In this document: in pieces, positions 22,286 through 29,256 of the stretch | Numbering within the stretch: position 1 is the stretch's first letter | Layout of the letters: the number at the start of each line of letters is the position of its first letter | From: CAYJXA01 sp964404595 | GTDB lineage: Archaea > Nanobdellota > Nanobdellia > Woesearchaeales > GW2011-AR9 | DNA length: 31,628 nt | NCBI GenBank assembly: GCA_964404595.1 | Contig: CAYOKQ010000014.1 | Span: 1 to 31,628 of the forward strand | Direction of reading: 5' to 3' | Translations under genes and position numbers: made by a program | Notes under the pieces: generated by a model | What the model was told of the DNA's origin: nothing | Databases searched by the model: none | The model's input: the letters and a program-made list of their open reading frames with translations, nothing else

Positions 22286-22846
22286 TCAAGAATAAGTAAT
22301 TATAATCTCATCCCCTTCTTTTGGCATATACTGCCCGAATAAATAAGTATTTTGCCCGTTTACGGTGACATTCAACATGGCATTCACACCATTACAATAC
22401 TGCGTTCCTGAAGCAATGATGCATTGATTCTGCATCACCATGCCTGCTTTTTCGACGATAGCCGACAGTGGCAAAGCAGCATGCGCTTCTACCATGTCCC
22501 CAGAAAAGCGTGCAAATACATCGTTGGCATTCTTATTCTCCAACGGAATTTCTTGTCCATTTATCAGCACTTCTAACGCAAATGACGTTGGCTGCTGCAC
22601 GTAGGGAAATAATCCCAATTCATTACAGGAATTTTGCATGCATAAGTTCTGTGAACAGAGGATAGTTAATACAATTTGGCCGCACGTCAAGTAACAATCT
22701 GCATCACTCTGGCACAATCGCGGCTGCACCTGCACTGGTTGCGAATCGCTTCCTAAGTTAAAGAGGGGAACACTAAAGCCAAGAACTACCATGATTAAGA
22801 AAGCTATCATTAAAGGCTTCTTCCATCGGGACTCTTTTTGTATCAT
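22286..22846 (-). CDS. Exported Cys-rich protein, membrane-anchored
   Basis: A 186-residue protein with an N-terminal signal anchor (about residues 11-30, PLMIAFLIMVVLGFSVPLF). Behind it is a small Cys-rich segment with six cysteines at 45, 51, 55, 64, 69 and 74 (QSDADCYLTCGQ to CSQNLCMQNSC), likely disulfide bonded or metal binding. The C-terminal domain is beta-rich (ALEVLINGQEIPLEN, MLNVTVNGQNTYLFGQYMP, GDEIIITY) and contains two more cysteines. I do not recognise the family. It follows the cupredoxin-like gene on the same strand after 33 nt, although a T-rich stretch between them (minus strand) could end some transcripts. The pair probably works outside the membrane. Confidence 0.65.
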   Translation of the reverse strand: MIQKESRWKKPLMIAFLIMVVLGFSVPLFNLGSDSQPVQVQPRLCQSDADCYLTCGQIVLTILCSQNLCMQNSCNELGLFPYVQQPTSFALEVLINGQEIPLENKNANDVFARFSGDMVEAHAALPLSAIVEKAGMVMQNQCIIASGTQYCNGVNAMLNVTVNGQNTYLFGQYMPKEGDEIIITYS

Positions 22847-22879
22847 GAATAATAAGAAAAAAAGAAGAGTATTAAAACT

Positions 22880-23962
22880 TTACTCTACTACGATTGTTCC
22901 CATCATGCCTCTAAATTCCTCGCAGCTGCCGCATACAAAAGGGAATGAACCTTGTTTGTCAGCGGTAAATTGCACTGTAGTTAGGCCAGAAACGTCCTGT
23001 CTCACATTAAACGCCTGGATTAAAAAAGTGAATGGCTGCATATTTTCCGGCACGATAGTAAGAGTTACTGTACTTCCAACCGGCACCGTTATTTTATTGG
23101 GGCTAAAGAGCCATTTCTTGGCAGTAATGGTATATTCGGTCTGGGTGCTTTCAACAGCAGCAGTTTCAGCTTCTTCAACCGGAACTTCTTGGACCGTTAC
23201 TTCGCCAGTACTCCCATTGATAATTACTTCTTCAATATATTCCCCTTTAGTTTCCTCTGAAGATGTTCCTGCTGATGTTAACTGTTCCACTAAGCTCTTT
23301 TGCGGATCAAATCCCTGTGGAAAGAATAATTGCCCGTCTTTAGTCATGTAAGAATCAACTTCTTCTCCGGCAATGGAGAAAGTAATCTTATAGAGTGAAC
23401 TCATCTCCTGCGTGGACTTCACTTGCGCTACAAACGGTGGCTGCAATAAATTGCTGTTGACGAATGCAAGCGCCTGGGTCTCTGCATCCCCTTGGGAAAT
23501 TACAGCTGCAGTTGCGCCATCCCCTTTTGCAAAGCTAAATCCCTGTGTAAATACCGAAAGCAGCAGTAAAATTAAAACTACTCCTGTTATCATTTTCCAG
23601 GTAGATGCTTCTTTAAATAATCCTTTTTGTTCTTTTTCTTCAGGCCATACTTCTATCTTTGGTTCTGCTTTAGGAGCTGGCTGTATTGGCTCTTCCATCG
23701 TAAATTCCTCCTTGGCCGCTTTTTCCGGAAGAGCTTTTTTGTGCGCTTCCGGTTTGGCAGCTTTTACCTCAACCACTTTCTTCTCCTCAACTTTTGATGC
23801 TTTTTTAGTTTCCTTGAGCGCTTCTTTTTTCATTTCTTTTCCTTTTAATTTAATGGCAACAGCCTTGGTCTTAGGCCGAACTTGTTCGATTATAATATCT
23901 TCATCAATGAATTCTTCGCCGGTGAATGATTGTTCCAGTTCATCCAATTGTTTTTGCTCCAT
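22880..23962 (-). CDS. Membrane-anchored cupredoxin-like protein without His ligands
   Basis: A 360-residue protein. Residues 1-120 form a Lys/Glu/Ala-rich cytoplasmic part; one membrane helix follows (about 123-141, MITGVVLILLLLSVF). The outer part contains a domain with AETQALAFVNSNLL and YKITFSIAGEEVDSYMTKDG, then a Glu/Thr-rich linker, and from about residue 265 a cupredoxin domain: WLFSPNKITVPVGSTVTLTI to FPFVCGSCEEFRGMMG. In active cupredoxins and cytochrome-oxidase CuA domains the corresponding places carry His; here the first is Phe (QPFTFLIQAFNV) and the second Arg351, while Cys344, Cys347 and Met354 stay. Copper binding is therefore doubtful or altered. A Shine-Dalgarno-like GAGGGTGA precedes the ATG, with a TATA-like TTATAAAT near 24000. 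Confidence 0.75.
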   Translation of the reverse strand: MEQKQLDELEQSFTGEEFIDEDIIIEQVRPKTKAVAIKLKGKEMKKEALKETKKASKVEEKKVVEVKAAKPEAHKKALPEKAAKEEFTMEEPIQPAPKAEPKIEVWPEEKEQKGLFKEASTWKMITGVVLILLLLSVFTQGFSFAKGDGATAAVISQGDAETQALAFVNSNLLQPPFVAQVKSTQEMSSLYKITFSIAGEEVDSYMTKDGQLFFPQGFDPQKSLVEQLTSAGTSSEETKGEYIEEVIINGSTGEVTVQEVPVEEAETAAVESTQTEYTITAKKWLFSPNKITVPVGSTVTLTIVPENMQPFTFLIQAFNVRQDVSGLTTVQFTADKQGSFPFVCGSCEEFRGMMGTIVVE

Positions 23963-24087
23963 GATATATCACCCTCTGTTCAATTTGCTTGGGGCGAATT
24001 TATAAAGATTTAGATGGTTGGGAAGATAGATTTGAGATTCTAATGTAAATGTACGGCGACGGGTATAAAGAAAAACAGATTCACAAG

Positions 24088-24097
24088 TTTTATAAGC
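24088..24097 (+). promoter_or_regulatory. TATA-like box for the gene at 24123
   Basis: TTTTATAAGC is centred about 31 bp before the ATG at 24123. It is divergent to the cupredoxin gene. Confidence 0.4.
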
Positions 24098-24122
24098 CTC
24101 TTTTAATGTTTTTTTTTGTTCA

Positions 24123-25055
24123 ATGTCAGATATCTATTTTCATGAACATTTAATGATTATACCTATTGATGGAATCAGTCGAGAAAAAATATTGAAACCC
24201 ATTAAACGTGATCGACCGGAGTGGAGCCTTTCTGAAGAAATATGGCGCCAAGAATATACTGAAGTCTTGCGTGGTTTAGCTGAAAGAGTTCCACTGGTTT
24301 TTGATGGAAATGAATTGCCTATTTCCCAAGATAGAAAGCTGTGGGCTGGTTTTAGATATGTTTCACCACAAAAAATAGGAAGAGCCGATTGTCATATCAA
24401 TGCTCATGAAGATTTAGGATTTGCTCTCGCCCATCACAGATATGGACGTTTCGGTTCTGAGAATTTTCCTTTGGCACATCAACTTGCCAACCAAAGTGGT
24501 GTCGTGGTTGAGGGAAATTATCATTTTGGCACTGAACCTCAAAATATGGGTGCTCACTATGGAGAAGAATTTAATGGTCTTCGGGAGACACTTAATTTGC
24601 TGTATAGGGGATTTACCGAACTTACTGCCCAATCTTTAGCTGAAGTTCAGAAATTAATAATAATTAGAGGAGGGATAAGTAAATTACCTGGGATCGTTCA
24701 ATATTGGGATCATAGAACTTTTACCGGTGAACCTTCTTCTCATAGTATGAAATTTCCCCTGCGTAATCTTTCGAGGGCTGGAATAGAGCAAGCGGATCAG
24801 CACCTTGGCGAATTTGCCGCATGGTTGCAGCAAGAAGAAATCAAAGAAAAAATAATTTCCACGGCAACTTCTTTGTCCTACGCACTCCGGAATTACGATG
24901 TCGCCACAAAATTAGGGGCAAGAGTAGATATATTTCAAGGACTTCCAGCACAGGCACATTCTATTGGAAATAGCTGGTTAGAGGAAGCAGCAGAAAAATT
25001 TAGACAGCTTCAGCCGCCCGAAAATGAACGGATGAAAATAGTACTCCAGAACTAA
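24123..25055 (+). CDS. Hypothetical protein, His-rich centre
   Basis: A soluble-looking 310-residue protein that I do not recognise. It begins MSDIYFHEHLMIIPIDGISR. The central stretch has clustered His with acidic and Asn residues (CHINAHEDLGFALAHHRYG, GNYHFGTEPQNMGAHYGEE), which could form a metal site, but no known motif fits. A further segment is VQYWDHRTFTGEPSSHSMKF. The C-terminal third is helical (EFAAWLQQEEIKEKIISTAT, SWLEEAAEKFRQLQ). It has no signal peptide or membrane helix. It is convergent with glmS, 64 nt apart, and has its own TATA-like box, so it is probably a single-gene unit. Confidence 0.65.
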   Translation: MSDIYFHEHLMIIPIDGISREKILKPIKRDRPEWSLSEEIWRQEYTEVLRGLAERVPLVFDGNELPISQDRKLWAGFRYVSPQKIGRADCHINAHEDLGFALAHHRYGRFGSENFPLAHQLANQSGVVVEGNYHFGTEPQNMGAHYGEEFNGLRETLNLLYRGFTELTAQSLAEVQKLIIIRGGISKLPGIVQYWDHRTFTGEPSSHSMKFPLRNLSRAGIEQADQHLGEFAAWLQQEEIKEKIISTATSLSYALRNYDVATKLGARVDIFQGLPAQAHSIGNSWLEEAAEKFRQLQPPENERMKIVLQN

Positions 25056-25119
25056 AGATGGTATTCTAGGTCTATTCTGAGGAAGGTTTGAAAAATTCAA
25101 TTAAACTAATTAAAGTGGT

Positions 25120-26850
25120 TTATTCGACTGTAACGCTTTTTGCGAGCGACCTAGGATGATCCACGTCACACTCTTTCACGTCAGCAATATGATACGCCAA
25201 CAGCTGTAATGGAATTATGACCAGAAAAGGATACAATATTTCCTCAACTTTGGGAATATAAATAACATTATCAGCGATTTTGGAAATGCTTTCATCACCT
25301 TCTGTGGCAATGGCAATAACTTTCCCATTTCGTGCTTTAATTTCTTGGATATTGCTGATTGTTTTGTCATAGACTTTATCTTGTGGGCAAATGGCCAGCG
25401 TAGGCACGTCTTCTGAGACTAACGAGATGGGTCCATGCTTTAATTCTCCGGCAGGATATGCTTCTGCATGGATGTAAGAGATCTCTTTTAATTTCAGTGC
25501 GCCTTCGAGAGCCAGAGGATAGTTTCGGTTTCGCCCTATGTAGAGGAAGTTTTGATAGTGAAAATAATGCTGCGCCAGGCTGCGGATGGAGTCATGAAGA
25601 GCCAGCACTTTCTCGATGGCCGGTATCAAGGCTGTATCCCAAGTTTTTCCTGCCAGATTGAATGCAATTTTATATAATATCACCAGCTGTGCAAAGAACG
25701 CTTTGGTTGACGCAACCCCGATTTCTAATCCTGCTCGTGTATATATGACGGAATCAGCTTCCCTGGCAATAGTGCTATCAACCACATTAATAATTCCCAG
25801 TGTTTTTGCCCCCTGCTGTTTTGCCAGCCGCACTGCCGCGAGCGTATCGGCTGTCTCTCCGCTCTGGGAGATGGCAATAATTAAAGTGTCATTCGAAAAG
25901 ACAGGTTCTTTGTATCGAAATTCAGAAGCAATTTCGACGGTGACCGGAATTTTTGCAAGCTGTTCGATGACATATTTTCCCACCCAGCCCGCATAACTGG
26001 CGGTGCCGCAGGCAACAATAATTATCTGGGACGGTTTTTCTATGTGCACCTCTATTTGGCTGCAATCTTCAAACACTTTCGGCTGTTCAAAAATTTCTTT
26101 GAGCATGAAATGTTTATATCCCTGCTTTTGTGCCTGCTCGAAATTCCAGTTTACATCTTTAACATCCGCTTTCTGTAGGTCACCTTGAAAATTATATACC
26201 TGTATTTGTTCAGGCGTGATGATGACGATTTCAAAATCATTGAGATAGATCACTTTTCGCGTATGCTCGATGATTGCTGATACATCTGAGGCAAGAAAGT
26301 TCTCCTCATCTCCTATACCCACCACTAAAGGGCTGCCGTTTCTGCCGCCGATAACCTCATTGGAATCGTTCTTAATCACACAGAACGCATATGCTCCTTG
26401 CAATCGAGGGATGGTCTTGAGCACTGCTTCTTTCAGATCACCCTTTTCCGGATAATATTTAGCGATCAGATGCACCATCACTTCCGAATCTGTATCAGAG
26501 GTAAAAACAACACCATCTTTTCGCAATTCTTCTTTTAATTCGAGATAATTCTCGATGATGCCATTATGGACAAGAGAGAATTGCTGGTTTTGGTCGGTGA
26601 AAGGGTGGGCGTTGTGGTCGGAAGGGGCCCCATGGGTGCTCCAGCGCGTATGCGCAATTCCTGACTTCCCTGCAAGAGTATGTGATTTTAAGTTCTCCAC
26701 TCTACCTTTCTTTTTCACTATCGATAAAATATCCCGATTCGAGACACAAATACCGGCACTGTCATAGCCTCGATATTCTAATCTCTCTAAGCCTGCCAGT
26801 AAAATTGGGTACGCCTCTTTATGGCCAGTATAGCCGATGATGCCGCACAT
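25120..26850 (-). CDS. glmS: Glutamine--fructose-6-phosphate aminotransferase
   Basis: Makes glucosamine-6-phosphate from fructose-6-phosphate and glutamine, the entry to amino sugars and UDP-GlcNAc. The glutaminase domain begins MCGIIGYTGHKEAYP with the nucleophile Cys2 and has RLEYRGYDSAG, HTRWSTHGAPSDHNAHPF and HNGIIENY. Two sugar isomerase (SIS) domains follow: IVACGTASYAGWVGKY, ISQSGETADTLAAVRLAKQQ and the second with GRNRNYPLALEGALKLKE; the conserved end is DVDHPRSLAKSVTVE. At 576 residues it is complete and slightly shorter than the E. coli enzyme. No bacterial glmS ribozyme is seen. The gene begins 55 nt after the unknown gene at 26906 on the same strand, with an inverted repeat between. 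Confidence 0.96.
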   Translation of the reverse strand: MCGIIGYTGHKEAYPILLAGLERLEYRGYDSAGICVSNRDILSIVKKKGRVENLKSHTLAGKSGIAHTRWSTHGAPSDHNAHPFTDQNQQFSLVHNGIIENYLELKEELRKDGVVFTSDTDSEVMVHLIAKYYPEKGDLKEAVLKTIPRLQGAYAFCVIKNDSNEVIGGRNGSPLVVGIGDEENFLASDVSAIIEHTRKVIYLNDFEIVIITPEQIQVYNFQGDLQKADVKDVNWNFEQAQKQGYKHFMLKEIFEQPKVFEDCSQIEVHIEKPSQIIIVACGTASYAGWVGKYVIEQLAKIPVTVEIASEFRYKEPVFSNDTLIIAISQSGETADTLAAVRLAKQQGAKTLGIINVVDSTIAREADSVIYTRAGLEIGVASTKAFFAQLVILYKIAFNLAGKTWDTALIPAIEKVLALHDSIRSLAQHYFHYQNFLYIGRNRNYPLALEGALKLKEISYIHAEAYPAGELKHGPISLVSEDVPTLAICPQDKVYDKTISNIQEIKARNGKVIAIATEGDESISKIADNVIYIPKVEEILYPFLVIIPLQLLAYHIADVKECDVDHPRSLAKSVTVE

Positions 26851-26889
26851 GGGACAGATAGCTTTAGAATTGGTTTATGAAGGTTATGG

Positions 26890-26909
26890 ATGAATGAATC
26901 TTCATTCAT
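26890..26909. repeat. Inverted repeat between the gene at 26906 and glmS
   Basis: ATGAATGAA-TC-TTCATTCAT has perfect 9-bp arms with a 2-nt spacer. It covers the stop codon of the upstream gene and lies about 40 nt before the glmS start. It could be an operator or a processing hairpin; as RNA the loop would need to open at least one pair. Confidence 0.45.
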
Positions 26910-27646
26910 GGTTCTACCTCAAATCCACAATGCTCCTGCAGCAGCATCCTGGTAAGCTCAATTTTTTTTTGATAGGCATCCTCAGGATTTCCGGCATATA
27001 TCTTACTCCATAGCTTTTCAGGGCATGCAGGCAACTTTATGAACAGTGCTCGAAACTGATGCAGCTCTCGTGCTATCCCTTCGGGGGTTGCTTCCAAATT
27101 AAAATGAACTACACTGCCAATAGTGGAATCCACAATTTTCGTGCGAACGTCCAAATTCACCAGATTGCCCTCCTGGGTTCCTCGCCTTGCCTCCCGCCTG
27201 GTATAATTGCGATAACTCATGTGTCTTTCCCTAAAATGAGGATACTCTAAAAAAGCATCTTCTCCCAGGCGCAGCTGATGCTGGGCAATCAACGAAGAAT
27301 AGTGTTCTACTTCCTGGCACAGGGATTCTGCATTTTTCAGCAGCTGCGGTGCGTCTTGACAGCTGGCATTTTCTTCCAGCAGTGAAAAGAGCCGGCACAT
27401 ACTTTTATGGGCATGATAGGAACGGATAAGGTCGGCTGCAGAAATATTAATTCGAGAGCGCATTATTTCTAAACCCTCTTCTTCAGCATAAAAATAGACT
27501 TTGGAAATGTCAAAAGGCATAAGCTCTTGAGCCTCTTCTTGATATTCAGAATTAGGAACAACGATCGGATCCTCCACTGCCCGGGCCAGTGCGTGATATA
27601 ACCCTTCCATTCGTTGAAATAATTGGTTAGGGGAAAGAGTGTCCAT
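26906..27646 (-). CDS. Hypothetical helical protein upstream of glmS
   Basis: A 246-residue protein beginning MDTLSPNQLFQRMEGLYHAL. I do not recognise it. It is mainly alpha-helical (LIRSYHAHKSMCRLFSLLEE, HYSSLIAQHQLRLGEDAF), with a basic middle (RERHMSYRNYTRREARRG) and a beta-like NLVNLDVRTKIVDS to VVHFNLEAT. No membrane segment, signal peptide or catalytic motif is obvious. It is probably co-transcribed with glmS downstream. TATA-like CTTAAATC near 27674 lies about 28 bp before the ATG. A link with amino sugar metabolism is only suggested by position. Confidence 0.65.
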   Translation of the reverse strand: MDTLSPNQLFQRMEGLYHALARAVEDPIVVPNSEYQEEAQELMPFDISKVYFYAEEEGLEIMRSRINISAADLIRSYHAHKSMCRLFSLLEENASCQDAPQLLKNAESLCQEVEHYSSLIAQHQLRLGEDAFLEYPHFRERHMSYRNYTRREARRGTQEGNLVNLDVRTKIVDSTIGSVVHFNLEATPEGIARELHQFRALFIKLPACPEKLWSKIYAGNPEDAYQKKIELTRMLLQEHCGFEVEP

Positions 27647-27722
27647 GAGTTTGGTAGGTATGAATTTGATTTAAGAAAGTTGTGAATCAAGGTTTTGCAC
27701 ATTGCCAAGATCAAACACAAAT

Positions 27723-27733
27723 CTTTATAAATA
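27723..27733 (+). promoter_or_regulatory. TATA-like box of the L7Ae operon
   Basis: CTTTATAAATA is a strong box. The expected start of the mRNA is near 27754, which leaves a leader of about 105 nt before the L7Ae start codon. Confidence 0.5.
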
Positions 27734-27753
27734 ACCCCCTTTTCTAACTTAAT

Positions 27754-27807
27754 ATTACCAATGACGAGTTCAATGAAGGTAACCAGGTTACTTCTGTTTT
27801 TGGTAAT
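27754..27807 (+). promoter_or_regulatory. Structured leader of the L7Ae mRNA, possible L7Ae-binding element
   Basis: ATTACCAA (27754-27761) and TTGGTAAT (27800-27807) pair perfectly. Inside lies a second hairpin, AGGTAA/TTACTT-type pairing of 27777-27782 with 27788-27793 (one G-U). The unpaired 5' side contains ATGACGA (27761-27767), one base from the box C consensus RTGATGA that builds L7Ae-binding kink-turns; a box-D-like CTG is at 27794-27796, without the final A. Archaeal L7Ae can repress its own mRNA through a leader kink-turn, so this is a candidate. A 22-codon frame (27761-27829) also starts in the stem. Confidence 0.35.
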
Positions 27808-27859
27808 GATAAATAATAGTAATAAATAATCATACAAAACATGTCGAGGTCGATTAATT

Positions 27860-28180
27860 ATGGCTGATGAAGCGAAAATATTAGAAGCAGTGGAAATTGC
27901 CCGAACCACCGGAAAAATCCGCAAAGGAGCAAATGAGGCTACCAAAGCAATTGAAAAAGGCATTGCCAAGCTCGTGGTCTATGCTGAAGATGTTTCTCCC
28001 AAAGAGATAATTATGCATTTGCCGCTATTATGCAAAGAAAAAAACATTGCCTGTGTTAATGTGTCCAAAAAGGATGATTTAGGAGCAGCTGCCGGACTTG
28101 GTGTTTCCACTGCCGCCGTTGCTATTGTAAAAGAAGGCGATGCTAAAGCAGCAATTGATGCCATTTCCAGATCTCGATAG
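27860..28180 (+). CDS. rpl7ae: Ribosomal protein L7Ae
   Basis: A kink-turn-binding protein of the large ribosomal subunit that also serves box C/D and H/ACA RNPs and RNase P in archaea. Family stretches are ALEAVEIART-like EAVEIARTTGKIRKGANEAT, IEKGIAKLVVYAEDVSPKEI, HLPLLCKEKNIACVNVSKKD and DLGAAAGLGVSTAAVAIV. With 106 residues it is shorter than most archaeal L7Ae (about 120), mainly at the N-terminus. The ATG at 27860 is the best start; a nearer-upstream ATG at 27841 is out of frame and ends within 9 codons. It heads the conserved archaeal order L7Ae, S28e, L24e, NDK. Confidence 0.94.
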   Translation: MADEAKILEAVEIARTTGKIRKGANEATKAIEKGIAKLVVYAEDVSPKEIIMHLPLLCKEKNIACVNVSKKDDLGAAAGLGVSTAAVAIVKEGDAKAAIDAISRSR

Positions 28181-28188
28181 GTGAACTT

Positions 28189-28521
28189 ATGACCGCACTC
28201 AAAAAGATGCCTAGCAGGGATGAAAAAGAAACGAAAGGTCCCGCTCCGGAAATAAAAGTAGAAGGAGAAATTCGCTTTCAGGAAGGGATGCGTGCTGAAG
28301 TCAAAGAAATTGTTGCCCGCACCGGTTCACGCGGGGAATTAACCCAGGTCATGTGCCAGATTCTCGCCGGACGAGATAAAGACAAAGCTATTCGGCGTAA
28401 TGTGAAAGGGCCAGTGAAAGTTGGAGATTTTTTGATGCTTCTGGAGACAGACATTGAGGCGCAACGTATCGGTGGTCCTCGGCGTTCAGGCGGATCTTCT
28501 GGCTCGTCAGGGAGGAAATAA
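28189..28521 (+). CDS. rps28e: Ribosomal protein S28e, with N- and C-terminal extensions
   Basis: Small-subunit protein with an OB-type barrel. The core runs about residues 34-95: MRAEVKEIVARTGSRGELTQ, CQILAGRDKDKAIRRNVKGP, VKVGDFLMLLETDIEAQRI. Archaeal S28e is usually near 70 residues; this one has 110, with about 32 extra residues at the N-terminus (MPSRDEKETKGPAPEIKVEG) and a Gly/Ser-rich basic tail (GGPRRSGGSSGSSGRK). AGGTGA five bases before the ATG at 28189 supports the long form, though an internal ATG at codon 7 exists. It lies 8 nt after L7Ae in the same operon. Confidence 0.9.
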   Translation: MTALKKMPSRDEKETKGPAPEIKVEGEIRFQEGMRAEVKEIVARTGSRGELTQVMCQILAGRDKDKAIRRNVKGPVKVGDFLMLLETDIEAQRIGGPRRSGGSSGSSGRK

Positions 28522-28524
28522 TCA

Positions 28525-28734
28525 ATGCCTAAATGCACCTTTTGTGGAAATCAGCTGGAAAAAGGAACTGGAACTATGTTTGTCTACATCAGCGGTAAAA
28601 TCGATTATTATTGTTCTATGAAATGTGAAAAGAATGCGCAAAAATTAAAACGTGATCCCCTGCGTGTGCGCTGGACCGAATATTACCGTAAGGAGCATAA
28701 GAAAGGAACAAAACCAGTCTCTAGCGAGCAATAA
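28525..28734 (+). CDS. rpl24e: Ribosomal protein L24e
   Basis: A 69-residue zinc-ribbon protein of the large subunit. The zinc-binding cysteines are in KCTFCGNQLEKGTGTMF (C-x2-C) and YCSMKCEKNAQKLKRDP (C-x3-C), a pattern typical for L24e. The RVRWTEYYRKEHKKG tail is also characteristic. GGGAGGAA lies about 9 nt before the ATG, and the start is 3 nt after the S28e stop. Confidence 0.95.
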   Translation: MPKCTFCGNQLEKGTGTMFVYISGKIDYYCSMKCEKNAQKLKRDPLRVRWTEYYRKEHKKGTKPVSSEQ

Positions 28735-28735
28735 C

Positions 28736-29233
28736 ATGATGGAGAGGACGTTAGTCTTATTGAAGCCAGATGCAGTCCAAAGAGGCATCATGGGCAGAAT
28801 ATTATCCCGATTTGAAGATGCCGGTTTGAAAGTTGTCGGTGCGAAAATGACCAGGATTGATGAACATTTTGCCCGGAAACATTACGATGATATCGGTGAA
28901 GTGGGCAAGCGGCGGGGAGAAAAAGTGCTTCACAATATGACTAAAGTTCTAAGCAGTGCACCTGTTTTGGCTTTATGTCTTGAAGGGATCCAGGCGGTGG
29001 AAAATGTCCGAAAGATAGTAGGGGCAACCGAACCAAAAAGTGCGGCTCCCGGAACCATTCGGGGAGATTTTTCCCATCATAGTTTTGCGTATACTGATGC
29101 GGCAAATAAAGGCGTAGAAAATGTTGTGCATGCCTCAGGAAGCCTTGATGATGCCAAAAAAGAAATTGAATTGTGGTTTAAGCCCGGTGAATTGTATGAT
29201 TATAAGACCGTGCATGAAGTGCATGTGTTTTGA
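28736..29233 (+). CDS. ndk: Nucleoside diphosphate kinase
   Basis: Transfers the terminal phosphate between nucleoside triphosphates and diphosphates. Motifs: ERTLVLLKPDAVQRGIMGRI, EGIQAVENVRKIVGATEPKS, the nucleotide-binding GTIRGDFS and the active-site His132 in NVVHASGS, where the usual S-D-S reads S-G-S. The C-terminal AKKEIELWFKPGELYDY is normal. Length is 165, somewhat longer than the common 140-150. Two ATGs in a row (28736 and 28739) are both possible starts. It is the last gene of the ribosomal operon; in many archaea infB follows, but here the next gene is mutL on the other strand. Confidence 0.95.
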   Translation: MMERTLVLLKPDAVQRGIMGRILSRFEDAGLKVVGAKMTRIDEHFARKHYDDIGEVGKRRGEKVLHNMTKVLSSAPVLALCLEGIQAVENVRKIVGATEPKSAAPGTIRGDFSHHSFAYTDAANKGVENVVHASGSLDDAKKEIELWFKPGELYDYKTVHEVHVF

Positions 29234-29234
29234 A

Positions 29235-29256
29235 AATTTTATTTTTATTTTCTCTT
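29235..29256 (+). terminator. T-rich terminator of the L7Ae-ndk operon
   Basis: Right after the ndk stop there is AAAATTTTATTTTTATTTTC, with T-runs of 4, 5 and 4. Archaeal transcription ends at such T-runs without a hairpin. It overlaps the end of the convergent mutL gene. Confidence 0.5.

Noticed and set aside
22002..22289. A 95-codon minus-strand frame antisense to the small gene at 22084
   Set aside because: No promoter, Ser/Arg-rich composition of a shadow frame, and it covers the promoter region; the plus-strand 56-residue gene has the better start.
26851..26905. glmS ribozyme or riboswitch before glmS
   Set aside because: The spacer of 55 nt is too short and has no matching core; only the inverted repeat is present.
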